A program made the translations under genes and the position numbers. A stretch of DNA of 64,000 bases from Septoria linicola (lineage: Eukaryota > Ascomycota > Dothideomycetes > Mycosphaerellales > Mycosphaerellaceae). Of this stretch, positions 10,941 through 24,424 are shown in pieces (positions within the stretch are counted from its first letter, which is position 1; every line of letters begins with the position of its first letter). Under the pieces are notes generated by a model. It did not search any database, had not been told where the DNA came from, and worked only from the letters and a program-made list of their open reading frames with translations. The DNA lies in NCBI GenBank assembly GCA_024114885.1, contig CP099420.1, forward strand, positions 1 through 64,000, written 5' to 3'.

Positions 10941-13900
10941 AGCCGAGGAGGTTATTATAATAGTACTCTATATAAATAATAGCGGCGATATTACTAGCGT
11001 TAAGGCCGAGGCGTATAATATTAGTATATACTAAGAATCGCGTCGTATCTAAGAGGAAGTTCGAGAGTACTACTACTTATTTAGTAGAGGTATAGTCTAT
11101 ATCTCGTTAGTAGTAGTCGATCGAGAGTAGGATAGTAATATAGCGTACGATATCTTTAGTTCTATTATAGATAAGGATTTAGCGATAGAGATACTTCTAC
11201 TATATCGCCTCGAAGGTTACGACTAGAGTACTATCGAGGTAACTAGAGGCGTAGTCTTATATAGAGTACCGAATATTCTAGTAGATAGTCGGTATCTATT
11301 TAATAAGTACTTAGTTATAGGGAAGACGAAGGCGGTAGAGGAGAGGGTCTTTATAATCGGGAGGTAGGGTAGTAGTAAGATAGACAAGTTAGATCTCTAA
11401 CCTAGTAAAGATATAGAGCTAGAGAAAGGTAGGGCGCTATTTTAGAGTCGACTCTAGAATAACGTAATACTCGTCTATTACGACGCGATCGAGGCTACTA
11501 CTCGTAGTAGCTTACTAGACGAAGTTATAGAACGGAGTAGACGTAGTAGTCTCTATATATACGAGAACGATATAGGCCGAGAGAGCTATAGAGGTGTCGA
11601 GAGGCCTCGTCTAGTATATAGTAGCGATACCTACGGCGCGATAGCAAGCGACCTAGTCCTAGATAAGAGATAGTAGTAGGCTAATTACGATAGTAATTAG
11701 TGCTCTAGGTAGAGTCGCTAGTAGTATATAGAGTAGGCTCTTACTAAAGCTAGTAGGCTATACGAATACTAGGTACCTCGTTCCTTAGAGGATAAGGTCG
11801 AGCGCCTCTTCCTAGCTTAGGCGAAACGTCGCGCAAGGTCCTATAAGGCCTCGAAGATATTTCTCTAGAGGTACGCTCTTAAGCTAGAACTAGCGTATAG
11901 TATTACGTAGACGATTAGCCTTATAGGCGGGTCCTACTAGGTAGAGCTAGCTAGGATCCTTAAGAGGTAATCTAAGGAAGTTATACTACTCTAAGCTCTA
12001 GTAGAGCTAGTCGTTCTAATTAGTATAAGACCCGATTAAGAAGGAGATATTATCTACGCTATAGTTATTCTCTACTATACCGATAGTATGTCTAGATTAG
12101 AGTATAGTACCTTTACGCTATAGAGAGGCGGCTAAGTCGAGAAATATCTTATAGACGTCGAGTATATTCGTAAAGAGAGTATAGAGAGTAGCGTAGAGCT
12201 ACTACTACTATACTAGGCCGTATAGGAACGAGAATAGAAGATAGCGATATATTTCTAGGCGTAGCTAGTCGGTATCGAAGAAACTATCGACGTTCGTCTA
12301 ATAGACGACTTCCTTCTACGTATAAAGAAGAGAGTCGAGTCGAGAGAACTATCTATACTTAAGAGTATACTCTAGTACTACGATCGAGGGTAGGTATAAA
12401 GCTACGACGAGTTCTAGCTCTTCTCTCCTACTCCTCTCGTCCTCGTCCTACTCTTTATCTTCGTCGTCTAAGGTAGAATCTGTCTCTTTAGAAGATCGAT
12501 TAAGGAAGGTAGTTATCTAGTAGGCGAGTCGACTAAGCTAGAAGTCGAGTATAAGCTACTATACGAATAGGCCTAGGATATAATCTTTCTCGTACGCCTA
12601 TACGAGTAGGTAAATAAAGAGCTAGACGTAGTTCTATTATAGTACGAAGATACGACCGAGCTCTATAGGTAGATATCGTCTAATAGCGCGGCCTATAAGG
12701 ATCTTAGAATACTAAGTAAATAGTAGTACGTAGCCCTAGTCGATATATATATTATAGAGCGCTATAGTAGTGTTTTTATATATAAGACTAAAGAGTTCCG
12801 GCCTCTACGCTAGTCCTCTAACGAGGAGATAGTATACTACTAAGAGCTTTTCTTTAAAAGTAGTATAGAGACGATAGTATTCGACGACGGCTAGCTAGTA
12901 GTAGACCTCGTCTAACTCTTCTAGGCCGCTAAGGAGAGTTTACGCTACCTCGGGATTACGTACGACGCGTTAGAAGATAAATATAGTAGCGGCTTCCTCT
13001 TATAACTACGCTTTATTCGCTATAGCGTAGATATAGCTAAACTCTAGAGTAGTGTTCTTTAATTCGTCGCGAAGGTCTATTATATAGAGGAGAGAGAGTT
13101 CGGCTTCGGTCGCGTATATTAGGTAGTATAGAAGAGCCTTATACTCCTCTATTAGCTAGCTAGAAACGATCTATAAGGTACCGATGTCGAGGCGATTACT
13201 ATTAAGCGATAGGGATTAACTATCGAGGCTCTAGGCGATACGTAGTAGTATACGGGTTTCGTTCTAGATCTTACGACTATAGTTTAATATAGAGACGATA
13301 CGCGTAAAGAGACGCTATTCGTAGCTATATTTATCTAGGACGTTCGTATAGAAATTCTTCTACGTACGCTATTATAGGTAGAATACGATAGACTCTAGCC
13401 TCTTAAGAGTAGTAGTAGGATCGATAGCCGCGACGGCGATATAGTAGAGCCTCTAGGTATCGAGTAGTAAGAAGTATTTAGCGATAGCGATAATAGTAGC
13501 GAGGTAAGAGGTGAACGTAAGAGAGCTAGCGTAGGAGAGGTCTTTCGTATCTAACTCTAGGACGGCGAGTCTATTTAAGAGAGAGCTAACGTAGGAGCGG
13601 TCGCCTAGCTCCTATTCGAAGAGACTAAGAAAGAACTCGACTATATCCTACTAGGCAATTTCGTCTCGTATAGGCCTACTATCTAGCCTAGAGCTCTTAG
13701 ATCTATCTTCTACGACTATAATTAAGCGTTCGAGAGTCTAATAAGAAGCGACTAGTAGTTCGTACGAGGGTCGTTAGTCGGTAGGCTACTAGGACGTACG
13801 AGCGATAGTATAAAACAGTTTCTAAATAACTATAGCGTATTTATAGATAGTCTAGTAACGATAGTTAGCGTAGAATAGGCGGCTATCGTCCTATCTACTA

Positions 13901-16900
13901 AAGTTAGCTTTATTAAGTACTTCTAGGACAGGCTAGCTAATAATATTATCGGCTATATAGTCGAGCGCTCGCGTAATAAGACTAGGGAGTAGTCGGGCGA
14001 TTACTATAAGCGCGCGTTCTCTACTATCGTACGCGATTACGTACTCGGAGAGGTATTAGAGAGACTACTATAGTTAGGTAGTATCGAGCCTAGCGAGGTA
14101 TTTTAGCTAGCTAGTATAATAGAGCTAGCGATCGAGTATCGAGCGATAGGTCGGTCTCTAGATAGGCGGATTCTAGTAATAGGTAGCGAGCCTCTACTAG
14201 AGAGTAGTATAGTCCGCCTATATAGTATCGATACTCTTCTATAGTACTAGAAACTATAATAGCGTCGGTTAACTACTACTAGCTAGGTCGACTCCTACGT
14301 CGGTTAAGCGATCGACTAGGTAGTAGGATAGCTATAAGAGGCTAGTTCTCGACTTTACGAAGAAATTCTAGAGATAGACGCTCTTAGTCTAGGTTACGTC
14401 TAGATCTAGACCGACGTACTTTTATAGTATACCGCCTTTACTACGGCTACTAGTATAGTCGTATACGACGTTAGTATGTTTCTTTATATACTTTTAATCG
14501 CTCGTATATAATAGATAGAGCCGATAGGAGTATCCTTTAAACGCTAGTACGAGATATAGGTTCGGTCGTCTAGAATATTTAGGTTAGAGAAGGTCTTAAG
14601 GAGTCTATACTAATAGAGTAACTATCTAGATCTAGTTATAGAGAGCTTGTCTAGTAGTTTATAGTATCTTATAGGTCTTCTCGAGGTAAGAGTCTAGCTA
14701 TTAGGAAGAGATAGCGCGATAATACTTTTTATAGATAAGTACGTAGAGAGACGCGTTATAGGTAATAAAGTCTATAAACGTATAGGATAGACGATATAGA
14801 AGAGAGAACTTAGGAGGCATAGTAGCGATAGATAGCGGCGAGGCGAGCGGTCGAGACGCGATAATATACTTAGCTAGAGATAGTAATCCTCCTAAGGAGT
14901 AAGAGCGTATAGTACGATAGAAGCTAGAGTAGATTAGAGGGTATAAAGGAGATCTAGAGACATAGTAGGAGGTATAGTTCGTAAGTAGTCGAGGCTTTTA
15001 TATAGTAGGACACTTACTTTATAGAGATAGGATAGGACGTCTATATATTTCTATATAACGAGAGCCGAGAGAGATATAATTACGAGTATAGGTATAGATA
15101 TACGAGAGGAGATTGCCTATAGCGAGACGAAATATAACGTTAAAGCTAATTTAGAGCTCTAGTAGGAAATCTACTCCTATATAATAGTATTATCTAGAGT
15201 AAATAATAGGTAAGCGACGAGCTAGGATAAGGATCACGGAGCATATATAGTAGGCGTAGAAAGCTTTAATGTCTATAGACCTAACGAAAAGAGAGCCTTC
15301 TCTATATAGAAGTCTTTTATACTAATAATAGAGCCTCGAGCTAGAGAGGTCGAGGATAGATCGAGTTCCTAAGCTAATAGAAATCCTCTACTTCGAGTTA
15401 ATAGAACGTAGTAAGTACTTAAGAACGAGTAATAGAATCGAAGTAACGGAGCTACGTAGAAGGTAGTATATCGTAGAGGAGGCTCTTTATCGCGTCCTAT
15501 TTACGCTTAAAGAGAGCTTATACTCTGTCCTAGTCTATAGGAGGCCCTTCTACTACGATAATAGTAGCGAGGATAATATTAATTAAGAGTAGAAGGTAGC
15601 TTCGAGGTACTAGCTAGCGAGGACTACCGCTAGAGCTAGATAATATAGTAGAACGATCTCGTTAGGCGATATTACGTAAAGTAGTTTAATACGCCTATAG
15701 GACTACTATAGTAAATAGTTTACTATAGATAGATAGCTCTCGAGAATAGAAGATAGTAAAGATCGGGTCTAGTTTAGAAGATAGCGTACGCGTAGCTCTA
15801 GAAGAGGACGACTACGTCGAGATATTAGAGTAGAAGCGAGTCGAAGAAGCTTTCTCTCCTACGTAGAAGACTAGACTTTAGTTACTAGAAAGTAGTAGTA
15901 GAGCTTTCTAGAGAGCTTTATAGAAGAGAGTACTTAGGCGCCTAAGGCGACTACTACTATTATATAGAGACTTAGAGACGAGCGTAGAGGCGCTTATAGA
16001 CGTAGTAGAATATCTATCGAGAGGAATAGGTAGTAAAGGAACGTAAGAGGCTAACTAGAAAATAGAAGCGTCGTTAAGGAGTCTACTTTCTATTTCTATC
16101 TCGTACTACTTCTTAAATAGAGCGCTATAAGTAGTAGTCTACGAGAACTAGGAAAGAGTTTCGGTATCTAAACTACCTATCGAAGGTAGGTACCTATCCG
16201 AACGAGGAGTTATAGAGAGTAGCGGCGCGTTATCTTCTCCTATATCGGAAGGCTATAGAGATAGTTTAGGAGTAGTAGTAGAGAAGAGAGAGAGATCGTA
16301 GTCGAGCGTACTATTAGGAGGCGTTAGTATACGAGTCGTAAATAGTACTTACGAGAGTTCGTATATAGTAGATAAGCGAGTTACTACGGTACGTAGCGAT
16401 CTAGATAGTCCGAGCGTAGTACTAGATATTACCGTAGTAGATAGCGACGAGGGCTAGCGAAGAGGAGCCTAGGGTAGTATACTTGTCGCTTAGGGAAGGA
16501 CTCGTAATAGTAGAGTAGATACGATCGGAGCGTAGAGTTTATAACGCTAGTTCTAGCGATAGAGGACTCGCGCTAGTATATATATCTTAGGTATAGTATA
16601 ATACTCGTATAGGATTAAGTACGACTCGTCTAGGGCGTCCTTCTAATAAATAGTATACGACTCTACTATCTCCTCCTAGATAGAGACGAGAGAGGAGTTA
16701 AAAAAGATCTTCTTATCTTCCTACGTATCTATAAAAACCTACTTCTATATAGGCTTCTACGAGATAAGGACTTTATCTTCGTAGGAGTCTAACACGTTCT
16801 CTTATTTCTAAACTCGTAGAATATTACGACGAGGTATATTAATATAGAGATAGGCGGCGAGTAGTAGTACGATATATAGTAAGAGGTAGGCGAAGCGCTA

Positions 16901-18299
16901 GATCGTAAGTAGGAGGATAGTACGAGAGAACGAGGTAGGTATATATAGTTTAACTACGAGAGCGTAGGTCGATAGCGAGTACGAGGAGAAAGTAGGTATT
17001 ATCGGTCGAGACGCTAACGATACGTATAATACCGTAAGGTGCTCCTAGTAAACGCTATAAGATATAGATACGCTAGGACGCCTAGTATTTAATACTATAT
17101 CGTAATTCTATTAAGGTTTAGTAGGAGAGTTACGTAATATATACGTAGAGTATCTTATTTCCTTAACTACGCGAACAAGGATACGTAACGGTATAGATAT
17201 AGAGTATAGGCGATAGTAATAGGACTACGAGTTAAAACACTAGGAGGAGTCGAGGATAGATATTAGCTATTACTTACGCGTAGGGAGAGGTTCTCTTAGA
17301 TAGACGTACGATCGATATAAAGGTAGGCTAGTATACTAGCTAGAACTAGTAGGTGTCGACGTATAGCGTACTCTTACTAGTTAAAGACTAGTAATATCGG
17401 TATAGGGAGCTATAGGGGTATCGTAAGCTTGCCTAATAGCCTTACGCTTATTATCTAATAGACCTCCGACGCTTAGACTACTCTAGAGTACTTAGTAGCT
17501 AAGCCTAGCCTCGCTCTATAGACCGCGACTCCTATAACCTCTACGACTTCTCGATTAGGCGCGGTATTAATACTACTACGAAAACACGACCGGATACTAC
17601 GGATTCTATAATCTCTTACTCTCGGTATAGGTAATAGAATACGTTCGTATAGAGTATAATCGCTTACGCTAATACTAACTACTTCGAATATCTTCTAGTC
17701 GCGATACGATATAAGCGATTCGATATCGAGGTATATAGTCGCGTAATACGACCTATCTACTAACCTCTATAGTAGCGGTAAACGAGGAGTAGAGGTAGTA
17801 AGAAGTAGTAGAGGCGGCGAGGAGCGACGAGAGGATATATTACTCTAATCTCCTATATTTATATCTTTAGCCTACTCCTAGATTTATATAGAGAGTAGCG
17901 AGGCTTCTCTAATCCTAGTAGTACTATATAAGAAACGAGTAGTAACTTATAAGGTATATAGGATAGTAATATCTCTCTTCTTTCTAATAAGGCTAGTTAG
18001 TATAGTAGTAATATATAGGCTATAGTCGTTATAGGCGATCCGTGCTTATATCGTAGGTACGATTCCTATACTAGTTAGTATTACTTCTATAATACTTGTC
18101 TTCTATAATAAGCGTTATAGAAGTAATAAACGATTTTTACTAGTACTTCTCGAGTTTTAGTAGATAGTTTAGAGGGTTCTCTTTTAGCGATTCCGGTTAC
18201 TTAGGTCGATCGTGTCTAGGTCGATAACTACGATCTTAGCCTTCTCGAATAATAGAGGTAATATCGCGAGCGTAGCTACGAACGTGTTTAATAAGTATC

Positions 18300-20050
18300 C
18301 TAATTAGAAAGGTATCCTAATTAATTTACTAGAGAGATCAACTTTAATACTAGATTTCTTATACTAGAGGAGTTAGAATAACTATAAAGTTAGAGTAATT
18401 TAGTCCTAAGAAGTTACTCTATCTAATAGATAACCTCTAAAGTCATAGCCTTAGATTCTATACTTGCTATAGGTTAGTTAGGCTCTAAGCTGTTTCTTAA
18501 TCTAATTAACTTACTCTATTACCTAATAAGCCTAGAACTAAGCTATATCTCTAGTAGCTAATTTATAAGTATTAAGTCTAAAAGTAAGCTCGATTTTCTT
18601 CCTTAGTACCCTATAAGACTAGAATTCTTCAATTATAGTCGTAGGGTTATTATATAGAGCCTCTAGTAATATTATTAAGGCTCGTGTCCTTGAGAACACT
18701 TTCGAGAGCTTATCTACTACGCTTAGGATAGAGGTTAATAAGCTATTCTAATAGCTTGTAACCCTAGCCTTAATCTTACTAGTTTACTTCTTAATCTGCC
18801 TAGGATACTAAAGAGTATTCTATATATCTAATAAACAAGATAGTAGTAGTATTCGTGTTTTGTAATAGAGTATCGGCTTAGGTAATATAGCCGGTACATC
18901 TAGAGGTAGTAAGCCTAAGCCTCTAAAGGCACCTCTAATCGTATAAGAGGTAAATATAGCCTTATACGTAGGCCTTAACTCTAGAAGGAAGTCTTCCTTA
19001 ATTAGGTAGTAGTATCTAACTATACTAAGCCTAGGGATTCTAGCTAAATATACCTTTTTTAATAGACTAAAACAGCTAACGTCTAGTAGCTATAATAGGT
19101 AACTTAGATAGGATAGTATATAGAGAGTAATAAAGCCTTATTAGTTATAGAGTAACTTAAACTCTAGTGTCGTATAGCTATTATAGCTATCTAGAATTAG
19201 TAGCCTCTTCTTACTAATAGTCCTATACTTAGTATAGTTATCGAAGTACTAAATCTACTAGAATAAATAATCGAAGGAAGTCTAGCCTTTTAGACAAACT
19301 CCTAGCTTCTATATTAGTAGAAGATAGTAGAACTAGGCCCGGTTTATTTCCTTACTAGAGAAGATAATATATAGAGATACTAACTAGCCTTCTACGTAGA
19401 TATAGGCGATAACTGTCTACTACTACGTAGAATTAGAAACTAAGGCTTTAGGTCGTTACCTACGCTTAGTAGTAGTAATACCGATAGTATTCTAATAGTG
19501 TCTAAGCTAGGATCTACTCTTATCAAAGGTATAAATGTCGTACTAGATAATTCTATAGCTAGTTATTAGGTTCTAAACGAGTAGAAACTACTCTAAGAGA
19601 ACCTCTATATCCTTATTTAGAGCTCTCTAGTTTAACTACCTCTATAATAATCGAGTTTCCAAGCCTAGATAACGCTAGATAAAGTAATAAGCCTATCTTA
19701 GGCGAACCTCTTATATATTCTATACCTTTGTTATTAAGGAGGCCTAGCTTTAGAAGATAGCCTATATCGGCGAGTAACTACGTAAATCTAGGTCGAGAAT
19801 CTTCTAATAAACTACCTCGTATTCTATTAGAGGAAGGGCCCTATTCGTAGAAGGTATACTAGCCTTTAGTAGCGTACTATAGAGTCTCGTATAGAAGGTA
19901 GAATCAGGCATATCGTACGCCTCTATAGCGCGTCGTATACTTGAAAAACGACCGAATAGGTATCTACGGACAGCTTACTAAAGGACCTCTTCGTTAGGAG
20001 GTACTATCGCGTAAGATAGTAGATACGAGACGAGGTTAATTAGAATACCT
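18300..20050 (-). pseudogene. Pogo-like (Fot/Pot-type) DNA transposon relic 2
   Basis: Minus-strand reading through stops shows a pogo-family transposase in order. The block YTFDKS near 19540 corresponds to the first catalytic Asp; the family has DE, and here Glu is Lys, as expected from GATGAG to GATAAG. GVCLKG-TSFDYLF near 19300 matches the family GWT block. KKRLLILDSYNSYTTLEFKLL (19150-19220) holds the second catalytic Asp. The block LDVSCFSLLKKVY follows toward 19060, then a KEDFL block. The N-terminal DNA-binding part would lie to the right, toward 20050. The left end carries two GTATCCTAATTA repeats. This relic, at least its left end, is inside the large duplication, because copy B repeats it at 63940-64000. 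It is dead by RIP. Confidence 0.85.
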
Positions 20051-23000
20051 ATCTAATAAGGATACTAATTAGATACGTGAGATTAGTAGTCGCGTAAACC
20101 TATTTTATATAGATAGAAGTAGTCTAGAGGTCGAGTTTAGATTTCAAGAGTACGTCGAGAGAGTAAGGCTACCTACGAGCGAGTAAGGAAATCGAGTAGT
20201 AGACGCGTTCGTACTACGCTAAGCCTTAATATATACGTATAGGAGGGGAAAGAAAACTCTAAGGTTTAGACGAGTAAGGAGGTAAATAGACGAATCCCTC
20301 CTAGACGACCTCTCGATTACGATATAGGCCTACGTCTAGTTATAGGCCCTATAATATATTATTTACTCCTAACGAGATTCGTCGTTAGTCGTACCCTATA
20401 GTAAGGCTCTACGCTCTCTACCGTGTTACCTACCTACTAGATAGGTATAAGTAAGGTAGTTATATTATCGTGAACGTACTAGTTAAGTACGTAGTAGCTT
20501 TCTTACTAGTATATCTCCTTACTATTCGTTAATTAGTATATAGCTCTTACGTATATAAAAAGGATCTTTCTTTCTACTTACGATATAGTCTTCTATCCTC
20601 TACTCTATATACGTCTTCCCTTCTTAGAACTTCGTTATATATTAACTAAAGCCTTTAACTACTTCTCTTCCTAGTAGCTATCTTCTAACGTTAAAGATTA
20701 CGATATAGTATCTACCTTATACGAGAGAGTCGGTTAGACTCCTAGTAACTATAGTAGCTAGCTTAAGTAGTATAGTCTAGTACGTAATAGTAAGTATCTC
20801 GACCCGCGTTAGAACTTTAATCGCTAGTTCTAAGAGACGCGAGATAACTACGCGCGTTTCGAGATTAGTAAGCTCGACGTATATCGTAACTTTAAAGAGT
20901 AGGTTAATATACGAGTAGAGGAGATCGTCGTAGAGCTAGAGAGTAGTACTACCCTCCTCTTATAACTAATCGCCGAGGGTACTCGCGCTCTAGATAACCT
21001 TATTATTATTAATCGCGAGCCTATAAGTCTCGCGGTTATAGAAGAGTACTTCTAGCGCCGCTTCCTAAATAGTCCCTAGCCGATATTTATATAGGTAGAC
21101 TTCTCGATAGTCGTAGGCTAACTAGAGATCTTATAGTATTTTAATAGTAGGAAAGTAGCTATAGTAGTCGCGTCGTACGTAGTTAGCTACTTCGAAGACT
21201 ACTTAGTACCCGACCTAATTAGATTCGCGCTCTACCTAGGCTATCGTTTCGTCTTCGACTATATCTATAAGGATCTCTACTCTTAGACGAGCTCCGATAC
21301 TATACGAGCTATCTACTATTACTACGCGATAAGACCTAGTCCTCTTCTCTAGTAGATTAATACGAGTACCCTAATCGATATCGAAGCGATCTACGAGTAT
21401 ATAGATAGTACCGAGCGTAATAAGACAGTATAGTAGGTAGTAGAACTAATTAGTTAGTCGGGCGCGACGCTCGTATAGTAAGGCTAAAAGTATATACTAG
21501 ACGTAGTAGTCGTAGTAGACCGCGCTACTAATCTTCGCGTAGAATTACCTACCGATCTTCTCTATAAGTAAACGCGGGTCTAAATATAGTAGAATATCGA
21601 TACTAAGTTTAAGACGCTCTAGGAGCGAAATAATATTAATCCTAGTATAGGTAGACGCTTTCGAGAAGACCGATAGTAGGTCAAGGTAGAATATATTAAG
21701 GTAGGGTATATCTTCGAGGTTCGATAAGGATTATATAAGGGTTAGGCGTTTAGGGACTAGTAGTAGATTCCTAAGGAGGTACGAGGTACTAGAAAAGCGT
21801 TTTCCTTAGTAGCTAAGAGTAAATAGAGGTATCCTATACTTATAATAATAATAAATACGACGATAGCGATAGTAGAGGAACCGATAACTCTACGAGGAGG
21901 ATACTAATATATATAATAATTAATCTAGAGTAGTAGTAGATATAGCGACTATACGAGATATAGTAGAAGACTTACTTATAATGTTTTACTATAGAACCTA
22001 CGACTAGGTCGACTCTACGAGAGCCTACGAGCGAGCGATAGAACTAAACCTATTAATCTCTACTCCCGTATATTACTTTCTCTCTAGTATGTCTAAACTA
22101 GATCGTTTTAGTAAGAGGTACGCGATCTCTTTAATATCCTTTTTAGAGGTCGGACCTAGTACTCGTATACGAATTCGAGCGATTAAGAGCGATATATTAT
22201 ATAGATATAGTGATTTTATAGAGCTTTAGAGTATAGTAGCTAGACCCTATCGCCCTCGTAGAACCAAATCTATAAAGCTGACTATAATCGAATAGAGTAA
22301 AGGCTCTTCTCGTAGGCGAAACCGTAAGTAAGACTATCGATATCCGCCGTAGTACGTTCTATCTAGTATATACCGAAGAGCGATCTATTACGTACGAGCG
22401 TAAAGCCGCTACTTCTTTATAGTCTTACTTCGTATAGAGTACCTCGAATACGTAGCGACATTCGTACTCGGTAGGCTATTTAGAGCTTAAGGCGACTTAG
22501 GGTAGTATTCGAATAGGATAGGAGAGAGTAGAGGTGTTATTAGCGCGTTAATACCGTCGAGAAGAGTATCTTCTATAGTACGCGTCTAAGGACGATCGGA
22601 TAGGTAAATAGATATAGTAGCTAGCGGAATCGATAGCGTAGAAGATAGCGATAAGAATAGTATAAAAAGATTCGTAAGAACATATTTAATAGATAGAGTA
22701 GTATAGCGTAGAGAGGAGGGTAATAGTTAGTATAGTAACCCTTTATAGTTAATCTAAACCGCGCCTAATTATACTTAGACTATCTACGAGGATTACCTAG
22801 TCCGGATATCTAATTAGCTTACGAGTTATAGGTAGGAGGATACGGGCCCGTGTGTCTACTTATAGATAAGCGTAAAAGGCAAATTCTAGTAAAGAGAGTC
22901 GGAAAGTAGAGAGAAAGGGCGCGTAGGATAGAGATATATCCTTTACTTCTCTATCTACGAACCTAGTCTAGCGCTCGTCTATCGAGTATCGTTAGCCTAT

Positions 23001-24424
23001 CGACTCTTATCGTCCTTAACGACGTATAGAGCTTTAAAGCCTACGTAAAGTTATAAGAGTAACCTCGTTTACTTTCGTAAGCTAACGTTCGAACGCGACT
23101 ATACCTTAGTTATAGTAGTAGGGGAGAAGCTACAAATTCGAACGATACTGAACGTAGACCTAATAATAGCTTACTTAGAAATAACGTAAAGTAATAATCT
23201 AATTAATATATAGTCTCCTCGACTACTCTTAATCGGACGTAAGTAGTATAGTACTATAAAGTATATATACCTATCTATATCTACTATTAATAACGAGTAC
23301 TACTAATAGTATAGGCGAATCTATAGTCGACTAGAATAGTTAAGAAACATAGTAGCGTATAGTAGCCGCTATTATCGTAGTAGGCGTTAAGGTTAGTATA
23401 AGGAGCTCGTCTCGTCCTACTTAGTTTTACTTATTACGTAATAGATCGACTATAAGTAGGTCGCTATCTATTTTAGTACGACCGATAGTAAGAGCTCGAC
23501 CTAAATCACGCTCGTACTAAGGACTTAGATAAGCTTAGAGGTAGATATAATCGAGAACCGCTTCTATAAGATTAAGAAGGAGGCTATAGTACTTAAAGAG
23601 GAGCTCGAGACTAGTAAGCGTAGCTAGTCGATACCCGTCTACAAATCTACTACTATCGGTACTTTAAAGAAGACTCTAAGGGATACTCTAAAGAAGGATC
23701 CTCTCTCTAGTAGGTCGACCTACTAATACCTATTAGGCCCTAAACTTATACTAAAACTTAATAGCTATTACGAACGCCTATATCTCTAAGACGCTAACTC
23801 CTAAGAACCGTAAGGGTACTATTAAGTAGAAGGCTATCGAATTAGATCTCGTTAATACTCCGAGCGACTTAGACGATAGCTTAGGTAGTTTTAGATACTA
23901 TATAGGCGTCTTTAATAGCGACGACCTAAGTAATTTTAGGAATTAAGAGATAGGCCTACGATACGAGGCTTAACTAGCTAGTACTAATAGGCTTAAAGTA
24001 GTAGAGACTTAGAGTCTAACGTAGATTATACTAAAGCTTTACTTAGGCTTACTATAGAATAATATAACTTGAAAGTACTCCTCTCTACGATCTCGTAGGT
24101 CTGTTCTCGTCTTATATTATCTTCGTAATTAATCTATAGACGTATAGCTATAGGTATAATTAGAACGCTAGAGCTACTTAGATTTAAGCTAAAATAATCT
24201 AAGATATAGCTACTTAAGCTTAGGTAGTATAACTATTTCTAAGGAGTCTATTAAAGTCCTACTATATAGGAGCGTAGTATAAGTAAGCGTAGAGCTTCTA
24301 AAGCTACAAGAGCTTAAATTAGGACCCCTACTAGTATACCTATAAGGTGCTTAATATACTTCGCTAAGGCTACTAATTATACTCGACTTCCTATATAAAG
24401 AGAGATAAAGTTATATAAACTTAA
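20051..24424. other. RIPped DNA, no recognised gene
   Basis: About 4.4 kb of CpA/TpG-depleted sequence. I looked for RT, transposase, helicase and histone motifs on both strands and saw none that could be defended. It is not matched elsewhere in the window, although copy B may repeat it beyond the right edge. It could hold a decayed subtelomeric gene. Confidence 0.45.

Larger units (their letters stand above)
5741..18355. repeat. Large subtelomeric repeat, copy A (12.6 kb)
   Basis: Near-collinear with 34067-64000 once two insertions are removed from the latter; the two differ by a 24-bp GAGAGCGA-type expansion in B near 34800. The left edge is sharp, because GTAGAAGAATAGACGCG follows pogo relic 1 here and unrelated sequence in B. 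The right edge is not reached: the match still runs into pogo relic 2 when the window ends. Copy A holds the uninterrupted target sites of the hAT (6750-6757) and the Gypsy element (10937-10940). No LTR, terminal inverted repeat, RT, transposase or helicase motif could be read, so the nature of the unit is unknown. It could be a subtelomeric segmental duplication or a large unrecognised element. Confidence 0.92.

Noticed and set aside
5741..18355. Telomere-linked RecQ-type helicase gene, common in fungal subtelomeres
   Set aside because: No Walker A (GKS/T) or DExH-like block could be read in either direction with neighbouring helicase motifs.
20650..22100. Long plus-strand frame readable through stops
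   Set aside because: Looked protein-like when TAA and TAG were read as Gln, but that treatment opens any frame here. No motif was found to fix strand or family.
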